Shown here: positions 44,177 to 55,712 of the stretch, one piece after another | How the letters are laid out: every line of letters starts with the position of its first letter | Position numbering within the stretch: the first letter of the stretch is position 1 | Assembly (NCBI GenBank): GCA_014925825.1 | Contig: JACGCK010000038.1 | Span: 268,256-332,255 of the forward strand | Reading direction: 5' to 3' | Source of the DNA: Pholiota molesta | Lineage: Eukaryota; Basidiomycota; Agaricomycetes; Agaricales; Strophariaceae | DNA length: 64,000 nt | Notes under the pieces: model-generated | What the model was told of the DNA's origin: nothing | Seen by the model: only the letters and a program-made list of their open reading frames with translations | The model's database searches: none | Made by a program: the position numbers and the translations under genes

Positions 44177-45958
44177 ATGCTCCATGGTACCCTAATTCCA
44201 TCCATTACGATTCCCCCGGAACTCTTCCCTATCATAGCATCCTTCCTTCCTTTACGCTCTGCTCCGTGTACATTGCGCTCTTTGGCCCTAGGAAATCGCC
44301 GCTTTTATGATATCGTCCGCCCCCTCCTGTTCTCGCGTCTCATTCTCCGAAATGAAAACAATGTCATTACGGTCTTCCAAAAGATACTGGACGAGCCACA
44401 CCTCGGATTGGCAGTCACTGAGCTCTATGTCATGTCTGAGTTATCCGTCGAAGCTCGGCGCGGGGAGAAGCCTTTTGATGCCCTCGTCGGCCTCCAGATG
44501 CTGCTGACGAAACAGCTGGTGCCTCGCTTGTCTGCGTTGGGCATTTACCTGCTCCAAGGTTGGCATTTCGATGAGGACGACAACCTGATCATGTCCCATG
44601 GACGCTTACTGGTCGACTTTTGGCGTGGTCTGCGCACGCAATGTCCCCGTCTGCGGACCTTGGCTTTGCGCAATGTGGGACACGGTGAAGAAGACCCTTG
44701 GCTATCCGGACCTGTCGTCGACGAAATATTAATAAATGCTTCTGTATTGGTGAGTAAGCAAACCTGGCCTTCTCGAACAATTGTGCTAATCAATTTCCAT
44801 AGGGACTGTCCTCTTTATACTTGGAATGTAGTGGTAATTCGGAAGGTTTGTCAGCCGAAGATACATTAAAGGTACTGAAAAACCTTCCGCACCTCACATC
44901 GTCATTGCATACGTTGGATCTGGAAAGCCCACATAATCATGAAGATGCAAAATATATTCTATCTCTCGACTTTCCCCACTTGAAGCGCCTTCGCTTGCAA
45001 TTCTTCGTATCTTGGAGCCGAACTTCGAAAGTAATGGGCTTCTTCATACGACACCCCCAACTTGAGAGTTTAGCGCTCGTTAATTGCTTACACAAGTGGT
45101 TTTCCAATGAGATAGAAGCGGGGTTTTTGCCAAATCTGAAGCATTTAGAAGTCAGTGATCTCAAATTCGCGGTTGAAATCTTTGTCCTGAGCTAGGATTT
45201 TTTCAAGGCTAAGTTCGATGATATTCGCGCTTTGGTCGCCATCCTTCCGCAACTCGATAGCTTGTCATTTACTAATAGCTGCAATGGACAAGTTCCTTAT
45301 CTTCTCCGTGCTGTACTCCCGAATGGGCTTCCTCGACTGAAATCTCTTCAAATTGGACAGGAGCGTTATGACGACCCCGATTTGGAAGACCCCGAATTGG
45401 AAGGGGCTTCATGGTACGAGACCTTGGATGGCGAGTTCTGTATTGCGAATGCCAATACTAAAGAAAAGGTTCCGCGAGACTTTATGGATGGATACATGCA
45501 TTCCATTGTTAGAGGTGCACCAAATCTGGAGGAATTAGGACTGCATTGGATGCAATTGTCTTCGGAATCATTGGTACGTGGCGTAATTGGAGACTACTCT
45601 CTTGGCTAAAAAATCATCCCTATAGCACACTCTCAGCTCTACATTATCACAACTCGTGCATATGGAAAGGTTCTATTATGTCGGATTTTCGCCAGATCCA
45701 ATTTACGGCGATCAACCACTACCAGACGAGCATGAAGAACTGCTCTCGGACTTTCTTTCCAGTGCAGAGGCGCTGGGTCGGGTATGTACGCGCCTCGTAA
45801 CGGTCACAAGCATCGGCAACTGCTGCCTTCCATATATCTCTGCAAAGATAGAACGAGGTGCTGCTGGTGATGTGGTGGGAGTTAGACGGACTGATGGTGT
45901 TGGATTGCTCATTCCCGCAGACGAAAACGATCCGTTTCCCCATTTTAGAGTGGTGTAG
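44177..45958 (+). CDS. F-box-like leucine-rich protein
   Basis: Exons 44177-44749, 44803-45150, 45196-45573 and 45626-45958 give 543 residues, all junctions in phase 0. The N-terminal F-box-like segment is ITIPPELFPIIASFLPLRSA, LRSLALGNRRFYDIVRPLLF, SRLIL. The body has irregular Leu-rich repeats (LRTLALRNVGHGEEDPW, LHTLDLESPHNH, LKRLRLQFF, LESLALVNC, LDSLSFTN, LEELGLHW). The proposed 45-nt intron 45151-45195 (GTCAGT...GCTAG) is needed because the unspliced frame meets TAG at 45193. Alternatively that TAG is a nonsense mutation. It is expected to act as a substrate adaptor of an SCF ubiquitin ligase. It lies in the spacer of the inverted repeat. Confidence 0.65.
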
Positions 45959-46995
45959 AGAACCTGTTATCGCAAGTTGGCTCAACTTCCACGAGCGAAC
46001 ACCGTTGTAACCTACAAAACAAAACCCGACTTGCCATCCATATTACCTACTATATAGAGGCTGTACCTGTCAAACTTTTCCTTATGACAGCAAAAGCTAT
46101 TCGCAGCTCGAAACGTCACAAAAATTGGGGCCTGACTCGAGGGGTACTGAGTCAGAAAAAATAGCTGGATCCTGTCCAATGACGACGTCCAAGGAGGTGA
46201 TCATCAACATCAGATTGACAGATTTAGGAATAAACTGGTAGGTGATGATAGCGACTCGAGAAGGCTATGTGGGGGAAGAAATAATGCACCCAGAGAATTC
46301 TATCTTTACGCTCCTCATGATAATTTTTCCACAGCCAGCTTGACCATACATCCAGATGATTACCTCCGTCTTGCTTTGGGGATTTAACCAATCCACGAGG
46401 CATTCTGGGATCAATCAAGAAGATCATCATCGCAGGTCTTCTTTCTGTAATCTCATTGGATGAGCAGTATAGTTAAATTTATACGACCTCATGCTCAAGC
46501 TAATCGGTAAAATTCTGGAACACTATCGTGCCACTCGGGCCAAGAGAGGGTGTATAATTGTTATGTGAAGTCGAGAGCAGCGGATCTAAGTACGGCCTAG
46601 CTAGTGTACATATCTAGGATCATCACTGGCTCTACTTTTTACTGTTCTGAAATATGACTTTCGGTACTTTAAATCCATCAGTTATTCCATATAACACGCT
46701 ATTAATCAACTATTAATACCAACAGCTTCTTGTGAATTCACGAAGAGCAGCCGTCCTGAGCGGGCTCAATGACACTATCATCGCCGGACTGTAGACCCTT
46801 ATCAGTACTCGCATCAGCGATGTGTGCTGATGGTCAGTATAAATATTTAAAAGGTGGTATAAAAATGTCAATGGGTCAAGAAGTCCGAGTCAAACTAGTC
46901 ATCGTCAAGTTTTCAGACAGCCGCAAGCTTCGTCTCTGCAAAACTTGACCCATCCTCTCGATACCTCCAGCCAACTTTCCAAATTTCTTCTCGGA
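45959..46995. other. Intergenic region, mostly inverted-repeat arm
   Basis: 46050-46995 is the reverse complement of the flank 5' of the DUF6534 gene on the other arm. No coding frame is supported. Confidence 0.45.
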
Positions 46996-48371
46996 ATGGA
47001 TGCAAGTGATTTAGAGATTGCCAACTCATTGCAAGTAAGATAACTAGATGGGGAATTATACGAACTGATTGACCTTTGCAGAGCCGCTACACAGGTAAGA
47101 CTACCAAAGATACCCCCAAGAGCCGGTGCCTAAAATGAAATAGCTTATATCCACGATTGTTAACTGGGGATTGTTTGGAGTTCTATCCGTCCAAGTGTGT
47201 GAGTCACTGGTGATCCCTACATGCAAAGGTGCTAGCTTCATTGATGGATCTGTCTGCAAGTTTTATTCTCTCAAGCATTTCCAAATGATAGGCCGATATT
47301 CAAGGCTATGGTATATGGGACGTACCTTGTGGAAACGGCGCAAACCATCGCGTTGACCGTGTCCACATGGGCAACATTTGTGAAAGGTGGTGTTTCTACC
47401 TTTACAGCAATATCGGTGTCCGTATCTCTTCTTGAGGCAGTTAGTACGTGGAATCTTGGCTCATTACACATGATGATAAATGATGAGTACACCATAGCCG
47501 CAATGGTGGTTCAAACGTTCTACGCCTACCGCATTATGATCATCTCTGAAAATAAAATCATACCGTCGTTTATTATGCTGGTGAGCGCCACTCAATTATA
47601 TCTCTAACCTACACCTGACCTATTTTTGCAGATGTCCCTCACTTCGTTCATAGCACAGGTGGTAGTTAGCGTAATTATCGGACAGGCAGATAATTTCGAA
47701 ATTATTCAGCTGCACACGTTGAAGACGTCTGATTTCATTGGTGTAAGATCCTTCTACTTTATAATACACAGTGCTCATGTTCCCCCAGATATGGATAGGA
47801 ACAGGTTGTGCTTGCGACATCGCAATTGCAGCTTGTATGTGTTTCTATGTGTGTAGGATGCCCATATCCTCCACTGAAATTCGGCGCTAATTTCGACTCT
47901 CATCTAGTTAAATCGAAGAATCCGAGATGGAATCTTCCCAAAAACTCAAGCTTTAGTAACCAGGGTGATGCGCATGACAATTGAGACGGGAGCACTGACA
48001 GGCAAGGGTTCCTTCTTTCATACTCATACCCTAATGCTTATACAATAATTCCTCGTGCAGCTTCAGTTTCCATCGTGTTACTGGCCTTGTTTTATGCTCC
48101 AGCTCTCAAGGGCTTGATATATTACTCAGTGCCCATATCCACACTCGCCAAGCTATATTCGAACACGATGCTAGCCCTGCTGAATAGCAGGATAAAGCTT
48201 GGGATCATCTCGGAATCGACGACCTGGCAAGATAATGCGTTTTCTCACATCCCGTTGTCACAACCTCGACAAACTGGTGCGCTGGAGATAAAGTTCGCTG
48301 CAGTGAATACCTTGAAGGATGAAACAGGCATTGAATTAAGGGATGGAGTAATTGCTATCGATGAGGCATAG
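46996..48371 (+). CDS. DUF6534-type membrane protein, inverted paralogue
   Basis: The ATG at 46996 opens MDASDLEIANSLQ (exon to 47034, GTAAGA donor). Then come LISTIVNWGLFGVLSVQV, FSQAFPNDRPIFKAMVYGTY, ISVSVSLLEAVSTWNLGS (to about 47580), MSLTSFIAQVVVSVIIGQA, IWIGTGCACDIAIAACMCFY, and a last exon from about 48060 (LIYYSVPISTLAKLYSNTML) to the stop at 48369-48371. It is clearly the paralogue of the gene at 38626-40037, with most codons identical. Differences include a deletion of seven residues (FGQPNAS in the other copy) near 47392. As in its sister, the micro-exon at 47082-47094 leaves a phase problem. No in-frame stop is seen in the main exons, so it may be functional. Confidence 0.65.
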
Positions 48372-48585
48372 GTGCTCTGAAAAACAAAAGAAGTGCTCTA
48401 CTCTATTTGAGGAATCTAGATCTAGGAGATTACCTGTCCTACTCGATGCAACTGTGAGGGAATATTTGAGGAGGAGCGTACTGTATAAACTCGTAATTGT
48501 CCCATATTATCAATTCCAGAAATATTTACACGCGTAGCTCGATCAACGTCAAGATCTCATCGAGATCCTTATAACCTACAGACGC

Positions 48586-49097
48586 TCACCACGCGAAACG
48601 AATGTGACTAAACTCCCCATTACATTCAAAATTTGAGATGAATTTTTGTATTATCAATTGGCCTTTGACAGAGATCTTCAACTGCGTGCGAACAAAATGC
48701 GAGAAAGGATTCCACGGGGCGAGGGTCTCAAGGTGGGGGAATACGTCGTGCAGCGCTTCCAAGTCCACGGGACGGGCACCCAGACGCGGCGGGGCGTTTA
48801 ACAGCTACAAGGACCTCTGACCCGGGGGTGCTGCCCACGCGCGTGTGTCCACTGGATGATGCCGCCGAACCAGCTGCACCGGCCGCACCTCCGCGACCTG
48901 AGCAATCTTCAAGACCACCCCTGGCGCGCCCGCCGCACTTCCCGAATGCACGTCATCGTCAGGTCGTTAATGCGACGCGACGCCGTGGTGTTGCTTATCG
49001 TCATAGCGCGCACGGGGCACGCTGGGTGCCGAAGCTCCAGCCAGCGGATGTCGGGGGCAAACAGGGCTTGCAGAAGCGCGCGAGGACGTCCTCGCAC
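48586..49097 (-). pseudogene. Inverted 3' fragment of the F-box gene
   Basis: Minus-strand reading gives FAPDIRWLELRHPACPVRAM, matching FAPDTHWLELRHPACPVRAM of the F-box gene at 36852-38369, followed by a diverged tail. Downstream on this strand there is a further protein-like segment (VDLEALHDVFPHLETLAPWN, SHFVRTQLKISVKGQLII) absent from the left copy. The F-box itself and most of the gene are missing, and the upstream side is fused to carrier sequence. Confidence 0.65.
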
Positions 49098-49129
49098 TCG
49101 TCGTGGAGAAGGAGCCCCCGCGAACATGG

Positions 49130-49803
49130 AGGATAACGCCAATCCATAGCGATGATGCACCATAAACCGAGTTTCGATCACCCAGAGTGGGTCGGCGCAT
49201 ATCGTGCTCGCCGCACCAGCGGTCTTGATAGATAGAATATGCAGGGACCACGGGTGTTCGTGGGCCACAGGCTGATAGCGTTTGACCTGAGCTACGGGGT
49301 ACAGGCGCTCATCGGTCTTGGAGTTAGGGTATCCGAGCGGGACTTCGCCGAATGCGGTCTTGAGTCGTACACCGCGAAGTAGAAGGCCCAGGTTGGGAGA
49401 TAGCCTAGGATGGTGGGACCGAGGCCGCGATAGAGGCCGCGATAGAGGCCGCGAAAGCCGTTGTGCTGCAGGATATCCTTGACCGTGCCTAGAGATCAAA
49501 GGTCATCAAAGACGGAGCCTGAGGTGTTCCGAACAGGCAGAATAAGAAGGAAATGGGGGAATGAACATCAACACGATCAAGAAAAGAGGGCCCAAGAGCA
49601 GAGAAGAGCGCATCGAGAACACCCAGGTATCCCTGCTGTCCCACCACCGCCCGCTGTGTCTGCAGTTTCGTTTTGACGACTTCCAAAGGACACGTAGCTA
49701 TCCTCGCCACCAGCCCCCCGCCTGCGCCCGCTGTAGATAACCCAATGCATGCCGCGGCCCGCTGGTCAGTGACTGAGTCAGAACGAAGAGGCGGCGAGAG
49801 GTC
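49130..49803 (-). pseudogene. Inverted internal fragment of the mitochondrial carrier gene
   Basis: The fragment matches 42174-42842 of the carrier gene, from inside intron 1 through exon 3 into intron 3, introns included. It is therefore a genomic rather than a retro-copied duplicate. Recognisable segments are GGLVARIATCPLEVVKTKLQ, QQGYLGVL, HEHPWSLHILSIKTAGAAST and DPLWVIETRFM. Around 49430-49455 the codons for GLYR are repeated (a 12-bp unit, three times). There is no start exon and no third carrier repeat. Confidence 0.75.
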
Positions 49804-50069
49804 GAACCATGGACAGGTGGGTCGGCTTTTCAAAGTTGTCGGGCTTCTTGATAGACCTTTATTATAGTGTCGTCAGACAAGTTTGTGTAGTTCATAGATT
49901 CTGGCTCTTTCTTATAGCGAGATGAGACCAAAGTGCTACAACATAGTTGACGAGAAGGGATGAGAGTCTGATTGATCAATCGATTACAGCTCCCACATCC
50001 CCTTCTGGCTCCTACTAGTACTACCACATCAAATCTCCAGCTCCATCATATCGCCACAGCCGTACCAGC

Positions 50070-51540
50070 CAATATTGTGCAACATTCCTTTGTAATTATA
50101 CAGATTGTGTTTTGCAAGAAGACCTTATCATTATACAGAGAATTATTGCACTACTCCTGCCCTGCTGGTGCCCGTCCCGCCACCAACACTATTGTGCAAC
50201 ACTTCTGTCCCTCCCTCTGTGGACAGTGGTGCAATACCGCGCCCTACTGTGTTGCACCACCCTTGCCCAATTCCGGGGTCTCTCCCGTGCACGCATCAGC
50301 GCGCATCATGTCGCATCAATATTAATGTGACGCGCTCCCCCATGTTTTCTCCTTGATCCTAAAAATACATGCGGCCCAGTTCATCGCGCGCGCGCGCGCT
50401 TTGCAGTGGCTCGCATTGGCCTATGGTCCAATCGAGCGCCGATCGATCATGATGGTTCCTAGGTGCTTGTCGCGTGTTTCCCGGCATAATATGTCCCCCC
50501 CCCCCACCCCCTTCGCCTGCCCCGCCATTGCTTGGGCAGGTCTGTTCCAGTATGTACGAGATCTGTATTTCAACATCATTCACCACAACCGTAATATACA
50601 TAGCGTGTAACATAAGAAAAGAAATACTACTTTACGGTTCGAACGTCTACTGCTCTAATTTTAGTCTTGCTTCATAAATTGTGCAACACTTACCCCAAGA
50701 TGCCCGCCTGTGCGACATGTGCAATGATATATGTTGCACCACTCTTAGAGTGTTGCACAATTCTTTGTGCAACACTCTTGGTCAAATGAAGTTGTGCAAT
50801 ATTATCCGATTCACCACCTTTCTGTGTGCTTCCCGAGTGGTGCAACAGAGTCGGTGTTTGTGCAATACTTTAGCGAAGTTGTGCAATACTCAACGTCTTT
50901 CCGCATCGGAGCGCCTGCCGATTCGGAGTGGTGCAATACTCCGGGTTTGTGCAACACTGGAACCGCCCGATGTTCATGTGGTGCAACATTGTCTTATCAG
51001 CACCTTCCCGAGCGCCTCCCAAGTGGTGCAACCCTCGCCGAGCATTTGTGCAATACTGGGTTCCTCCCAATGTTCGCGCGCATTGTGCAATACTTGCAGA
51101 TGTTGTGCAACACTGTCCTCCGCTCACCGTTCTAGTGGTGCAATACGTCGCCAATGTTGTGCAACAGTGTACTCTACCCCCACGTTATTGGGCGCCTGGT
51201 ACAATTCTCCACGTACACTCTGTGTGAGTGGTGCAATACTCGGAGTTTGTGCAACACTGGAACCGCCCGATGTTCGCGTGGTGCAACACTCTCTTATCAG
51301 CGCCTTCCCGAGCGCCTCCCGAGTGGTTCAACCCTCGCCGAGCGTTTGTGCAACAACGGGTTCCTCCCAACGTTCGCGTGCATTGTGCAATACTTCAGAA
51401 ATTGTGCAACACTTCCGCCCACTGTTCTAGTGGTGCAATACGTCGCCAATGTTGTGCAGTAGTATACTCTACCCCCACGTTATTGGGCGCCCGTACACTC
51501 TGTGCTAGATAGACTTGTGCAACACTGGCCTTGTAACGCG
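50070..51540. repeat. Left terminal inverted repeat of the KDZ element
   Basis: The reverse complement of 62945-64000 matches this region in order from about 50075 (TTCCTTTGTAATTATACAG) through 50360 (CTTGATCCTAAAAATACATG) and 50690 on. About 30 copies of GTGCAA(C/T)A are scattered in it, mostly on the plus strand. Short frames seen here are by-products of the repeat. A run of alternating CG (50387-50400) and a C-run near 50500 are shared by both ends. Confidence 0.85.
50925..51510. repeat. Tandem duplication inside the left terminal repeat
   Basis: About 300 bp starting at GGAGTGGTGCAATACTC (50925) are repeated from 51226. The shared order is GGAACCGCCCGATGTTC, CTTATCAGCRCCTTCCCGAG, GGTTCCTCCCAAYGTTCGCG, GTGGTGCAATACGTCGCCAA and CCCCCACGTTATTGGGCGCC. 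The right terminal repeat holds only one such unit, without the ACGTTATTGGGCGCC block. Confidence 0.75.
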
Positions 51541-51808
51541 CTTGAAAATTCCAATTCCATACTGCCCTCTGAGTCTATGAAATAAGAACAACATAATTTC
51601 AATTATATCAATACAAATGACGCGAACAAATCGTACAACAAGATAAGGCCACAAGATGACGGGCACATCATACAACAAGAGATTCAAAAAAGCGAATATA
51701 GTCCATAGATTTACCACTTAGATGAGAAAAACTGAACCTTATTCCGCTCGAAGGCTAGAAACAGAGGGGGAAATAATGAGATGAAATCCAACACAATAAA
51801 AAAAGAGC
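51541..51808. other. Spacer between left terminal repeat and first gene
   Basis: This is AT-rich sequence with no gene, possibly 3' UTR of the minus-strand gene. An additional terminal exon (51740-51770) is conceivable, because the stop at 51809 overlaps a GTAAGC donor. Confidence 0.4.
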
Positions 51809-54800
51809 TTACCGCTTTGGGTCGTTTTCCTTTCCTGCCGTCGCCTTTCGTTTCTGCGCAACAGTGGTTGTGGAGATGATCGCAAGCAAGCATTGCGTCA
51901 TGTCAACTATCATTTCCCGCCACCTAGCAGTGCTATCTTCCTCATAAAAAGGTCGATCAGCGAGCGCACGACCCCACCACACTACCAACGTCATGATCGA
52001 AACAAAGCCATTAGGCCCACCCTTTCTTAGAGGGTCCCAAAGCGAACCATCACTGGCGACATATGTTGGGGAAGGCATGTCTTTATCACTCTTGCGGAAG
52101 TCTGGTTGCATTGCATGCCACCACTTCACGATCGCAATTCCGAGTTCAGCCGAATCTGCGATCAAGGGAATAGAATCATAGCGCCGAACCCCGTGGCGTG
52201 ACTTGAGCGCCCATTTCAACCATTCTTCAGGACGAAGGGATATGGCCGGCAAGGTGTTCTAGATATAAATTAATTATGAACACGATGCACGTTACCCGAT
52301 TTCAGAGACATACCTTATCACTATAGCCCAGCTTCTCCTCTAATGCAAACCATGCCTCAACACACACTTTCCAATCGCTTCCAAGATCGCGTGACAGAAG
52401 ATGAGCATTAGCGAGTACGACCCAAGAAGGAGGATCCGAAGAAGGGACGTTTTCTTTCCCCGGGGCTGGCATCTTGACGTTTTCTCCGATCTTGTTCAAT
52501 AGTTCCGCTCGCTTTGAAGGAACCACCGGACGTGTTGAGCGACGAGCCTCGCCTATGTCATGTGGATCATTCTCGCTCGTATTCATCAAATGAGAGACAT
52601 CTGCCAGCGGTGCTGGGGCAGAGGCACTGGCCGAAGAGACGATGCTCACTGTCGGATTGCCCAAAGTAGCCTTGACAGCTGGAGGAGGCAGAAGTGCTGA
52701 AGATGACGAGGAAGATAATGTGGAAACAAGAGGAGTAGAGAATGATGTGGCCACCGGTAAAGACATGTCAGATGCCACGACGGGTGGAAGGTTGTTGAGG
52801 TGGGTTGCCGATGGTGTGTTATTGAAGGAGTCGTTGGCATTGCTTGCGCCCCGAGCGTTGTACGAGCTAGCGTTGTCGCATTGGGCTGCCATTGATGCGT
52901 AATCAAAGTCGTCGACATTGTTTGCACCCTGAGTGTTGTACGAGCTATGATTGCTGTTGTTGAATTGGGCCGCCATTGCTGGATAATCGAAGTCGAAGTC
53001 GTGAATATTGCTTGTCCCCTGAGGGTTGTACGAGCCTTCCCCACGGTCCGGCGGAAGCATAAGCTGACCAGGGTAGGTTTGATCAGATAATGCAGTATTT
53101 CCGAACAATGACTGCTCTAATGGGTCGCGTGGCGTCATTGAGATGAAATCGGTGTTGGGAGGCAGATATTGTGTGACACCTGACGGAGCGTAGGATCCTC
53201 CTCCTTCCAAGCCTGGAAAAAGGGGATTAACCTGTGTTGCACCACCTTGAACGCCGCCTCCTTCCAAGCCTGGAAAAAGGGGATTAATCTGTGTTGCACC
53301 ACCTTGGACGCCGCCCGTAGCCAAAGAAAGGCCGGAATCTAAGTAGGATAAACTCACATTAGTATTATATGAAACGAAACGAACTATCACTTACTGTTAC
53401 GAAGCCCATGCGTCATGCCATATCCTGACTGAGGTACGTACTGTGTTGCACCCAGCTGGCCGTAAGTTCCGCTCTGCAAACCTGCGAAGCGAGAGATCTG
53501 TGTTGAACCTGCATGATCGGTGTACATGCCCATGGAAGCATCGGAATCTGGAATGAACTCTGATTAGCATTGTCAAAAACATATGGACAAAGACTTACTG
53601 GGAACACCGCTTCCACCTCCTTGTAAGCTCGTCATAAGGGGAGTGGTCTGTGTTGCACCACCGTAAACACCATAAGCGTCCAAAGGGGCGCCAGAGCCTG
53701 GGACCAGCTACAATTAGCATTGGATGAAACATAATAGGCGCTCACTTACTGTTGGAAAGCCCAGACCCCATGCCGTTGCTAGACTGAAGCACGGTGTGTG
53801 TCGCACCCGTCTGACCGAAAGTCCCGCCTTCTTGTAAGCCCCCAGCGTGACGAGGAATCTGTGTTGCACCATCCGGAATGGCATATGCAGTATGGCCAGT
53901 ATGGAGAACACCCTGCTGGTTCGGGACGACATGTGTTGCACCATGATGAATGGCGATGATGTCCGACTGCGCCGGCCCCCCCTGCAATTCTGCGAAAGCC
54001 AGTCAGCAACTGAAGACATGTAAATGTCAAGGCATGATGTGCTTACTCAACGATGCCTCATCGACGTTAACCTTAGGAGCAGGGGTAGGGGCAATGGGAC
54101 GGTCGATCTGAGGTGATGGGGAGTTCAGAGAGCAAGATGTCATGCGTGGGAGAACTGTGCGTGCTGCACCAGCGGGTTTGTTGTCGTCCTCTAAATTCAT
54201 AGGTTAGTGGCTAAGTAGGGATAAAATAAAATAACTATAGGTACTTACCGCTATCATTGTCATTGTCGCTGTCATCATTCTTGCTATTCGCCCCTCCGAT
54301 TGAGCGAGCATTCCTCACCGACTCAGCTAAGATCAATATCCATTATTAGCCCAAACAATATTCAGCATCACTCTTAGCAGAGAACTAACGGTAAACGACT
54401 TTGAGAAACGCCGTATAGGGCTTCATATAATTGGCATCGAAACCAGGAGTCATCCCAAAATCAGAGCCAAGTGGTGTTTTCCCTACGTGCCAACTAGAAA
54501 AGAAAACAATGAATTATTTATAAAGCTGGAAGGATACGAAAATATTCCAAACCTTGCTATTGCGATTTCACCATTGGTATTGGGCTGGGGCCCACCCATC
54601 AAAACCGAAAATGACCATCCTGTTTTCTCGGCAAGGTGACGGAGGTGCGTATCGATATAAGGTCCTGCCGAATGAATAGATCTAATCGAATTTTATCAGC
54701 ACAGAAATTGTGAAGACTTCAAAAATGACTTACTCGAGGTACTGCTGAGGTGTTCGCTCTTGTCCGTCTGATTCGTCTTCGATCTTCAATTTCACCTGTT

Positions 54801-55432
54801 CCTCTATCTTCGCTGTTATCTCCGCTTTCACCTCGCTAGTCTCGGCATCGTAGATTTCCTTGGCCGCCTTATTGTGACAAATCAGGGCACCACCAGGTGG
54901 AAGTGTGCCGTTATGCTCTAACTTCATTTCTTCGATCAGCTCTTTAGTACGTGGCTTTATGTTATCCTTGTAGGTTCTAGAGTACATTTCTTCCGGCTTC
55001 AATGCACGTGTATCTTTAGAACCATCGAGTGCCATAACATGGGGCTGTCGACGTCCTCGTCTCCCACTAATGAGAGTAGTTTTGCTGGCCTGCCACCGAA
55101 ACCATCTTATGATTTGCTAGATTCAATCAAGAAAGTCAGGACCAGCAAGCGGCTCAAAGCAAATAACGGCTTACATCGATGCGGACCTGAACCGCCTTTG
55201 TGAGCTCCTTGCGTTGATCAATGCTCAGATCCGCGTCGGTGGCTATGTCGGGAAATAAAATCTGGATCTCCGGATATTCTTTAAACCAGGCCTCTCTTAG
55301 CTGCGCCCAAAAAATAATGTATTTCGGCTTCGCATGAGAGTGAATTTCGATATACTCAGGCAAGCGAGCATTCAGAAAAGCACGTTGCTCAGGAGTGGTC
55401 CAGGTATGGGCATTCTGGTTTTTCGGAGGCAT
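51809..55432 (-). CDS. Large element-encoded protein with repeated GATQ segments
   Basis: The ATG at 55432 opens exon 1 (to 55175; TTPEQRAFLNARLPEYIEIH). Exon 2 (55116-54737) has IIRWFRWQASKTT and TRALKPEEMYSRTYKDNIKP. Exon 3 has FSVLMGGPQPNTNGEIAIA, and the next part WHVGKTPLGSDFGM, with introns between. Then come several short exons (54180-53400) and a long one (53390-52302), each with low-complexity Gly/Asn/Ser sequence around a GATQ or GATH core. The C-terminal domain (W..LANAHLLSRDLGSDWKVC, AWFALEEKLGYSDK, then RPEEWLKWALKSR, IVKWWHAMQPDFRKSD, NGFVSIMTLVVWWGRAL) ends at 51809. The N- and C-terminal domains belong to a protein type recurrent in mushroom genomes, of unknown function. Exon borders between 54700 and 53400 are only partly worked out. 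Confidence 0.65.
53231..53945 (-). repeat. GTGCAACACA motif repeated inside coding sequence
   Basis: The decamer TGTGTTGCAC (plus strand; GTGCAACACA on the coding strand) occurs exactly six times: at about 53234, 53290, 53443, 53650, 53860 and 53933. Degenerate versions lie near 53171, 53490, 53796 and 54152. On the coding strand each reads Gly-Ala-Thr-Gln/His. The same decamer occurs in the terminal repeats (50246, 63374, and 63830 in the other orientation). Confidence 0.75.
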
Positions 55433-55712
55433 CTATAAACAAGAAATGTTGGTGGTATGCCATATACTAAAATATTCACTTACGGCACACCGAATGGAGG
55501 TTAGAGTCGGGGGTTTTTTTTTTGTGCAAGAGTTGCAAATGTTAGCCGATCTCGTTGATCTTGCCGTAAACGGCCGCTGATAAATCTCTTTGCTCTACCC
55601 ATCAAGCCACCCATTTAACTGCCTAGTTTCAAGCAAGCCACTGAACTTTAAATTATAACGTCTGCAAGAGTAGCGTCCCCTAAAGATCAAAAATAATTAT
55701 TCCACAACCACC
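55433..55712. promoter_or_regulatory. Divergent promoter region inside the element
   Basis: 280 bp lie between the start codons of the minus-strand gene and the acidic-protein gene. A T-run at 55513-55521 is the only notable feature. No GTGCAA motif was noted here. Confidence 0.4.

Larger units (their letters stand above)
46050..49097. repeat. Inverted repeat, right arm
   Basis: This arm is the reverse complement of about 38055-41275. It contains the second DUF6534 gene and a fragment of the F-box gene. It has roughly 170 bp (about 48662-48830) that are absent from the left arm. Confidence 0.7.

Noticed and set aside
50387..50400. CG-alternating run as a possible Z-DNA or regulatory element
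   Set aside because: It is present in both terminal repeats but is only a short simple repeat; no functional claim is supported.
50681..51430. Open frames of up to 250 codons in the left terminal repeat
   Set aside because: They are Cys/Asn/Thr-rich frames created by the GTGCAA(C/T)A motif. Three frames are open at once and the right repeat gives the same pattern in other frames.
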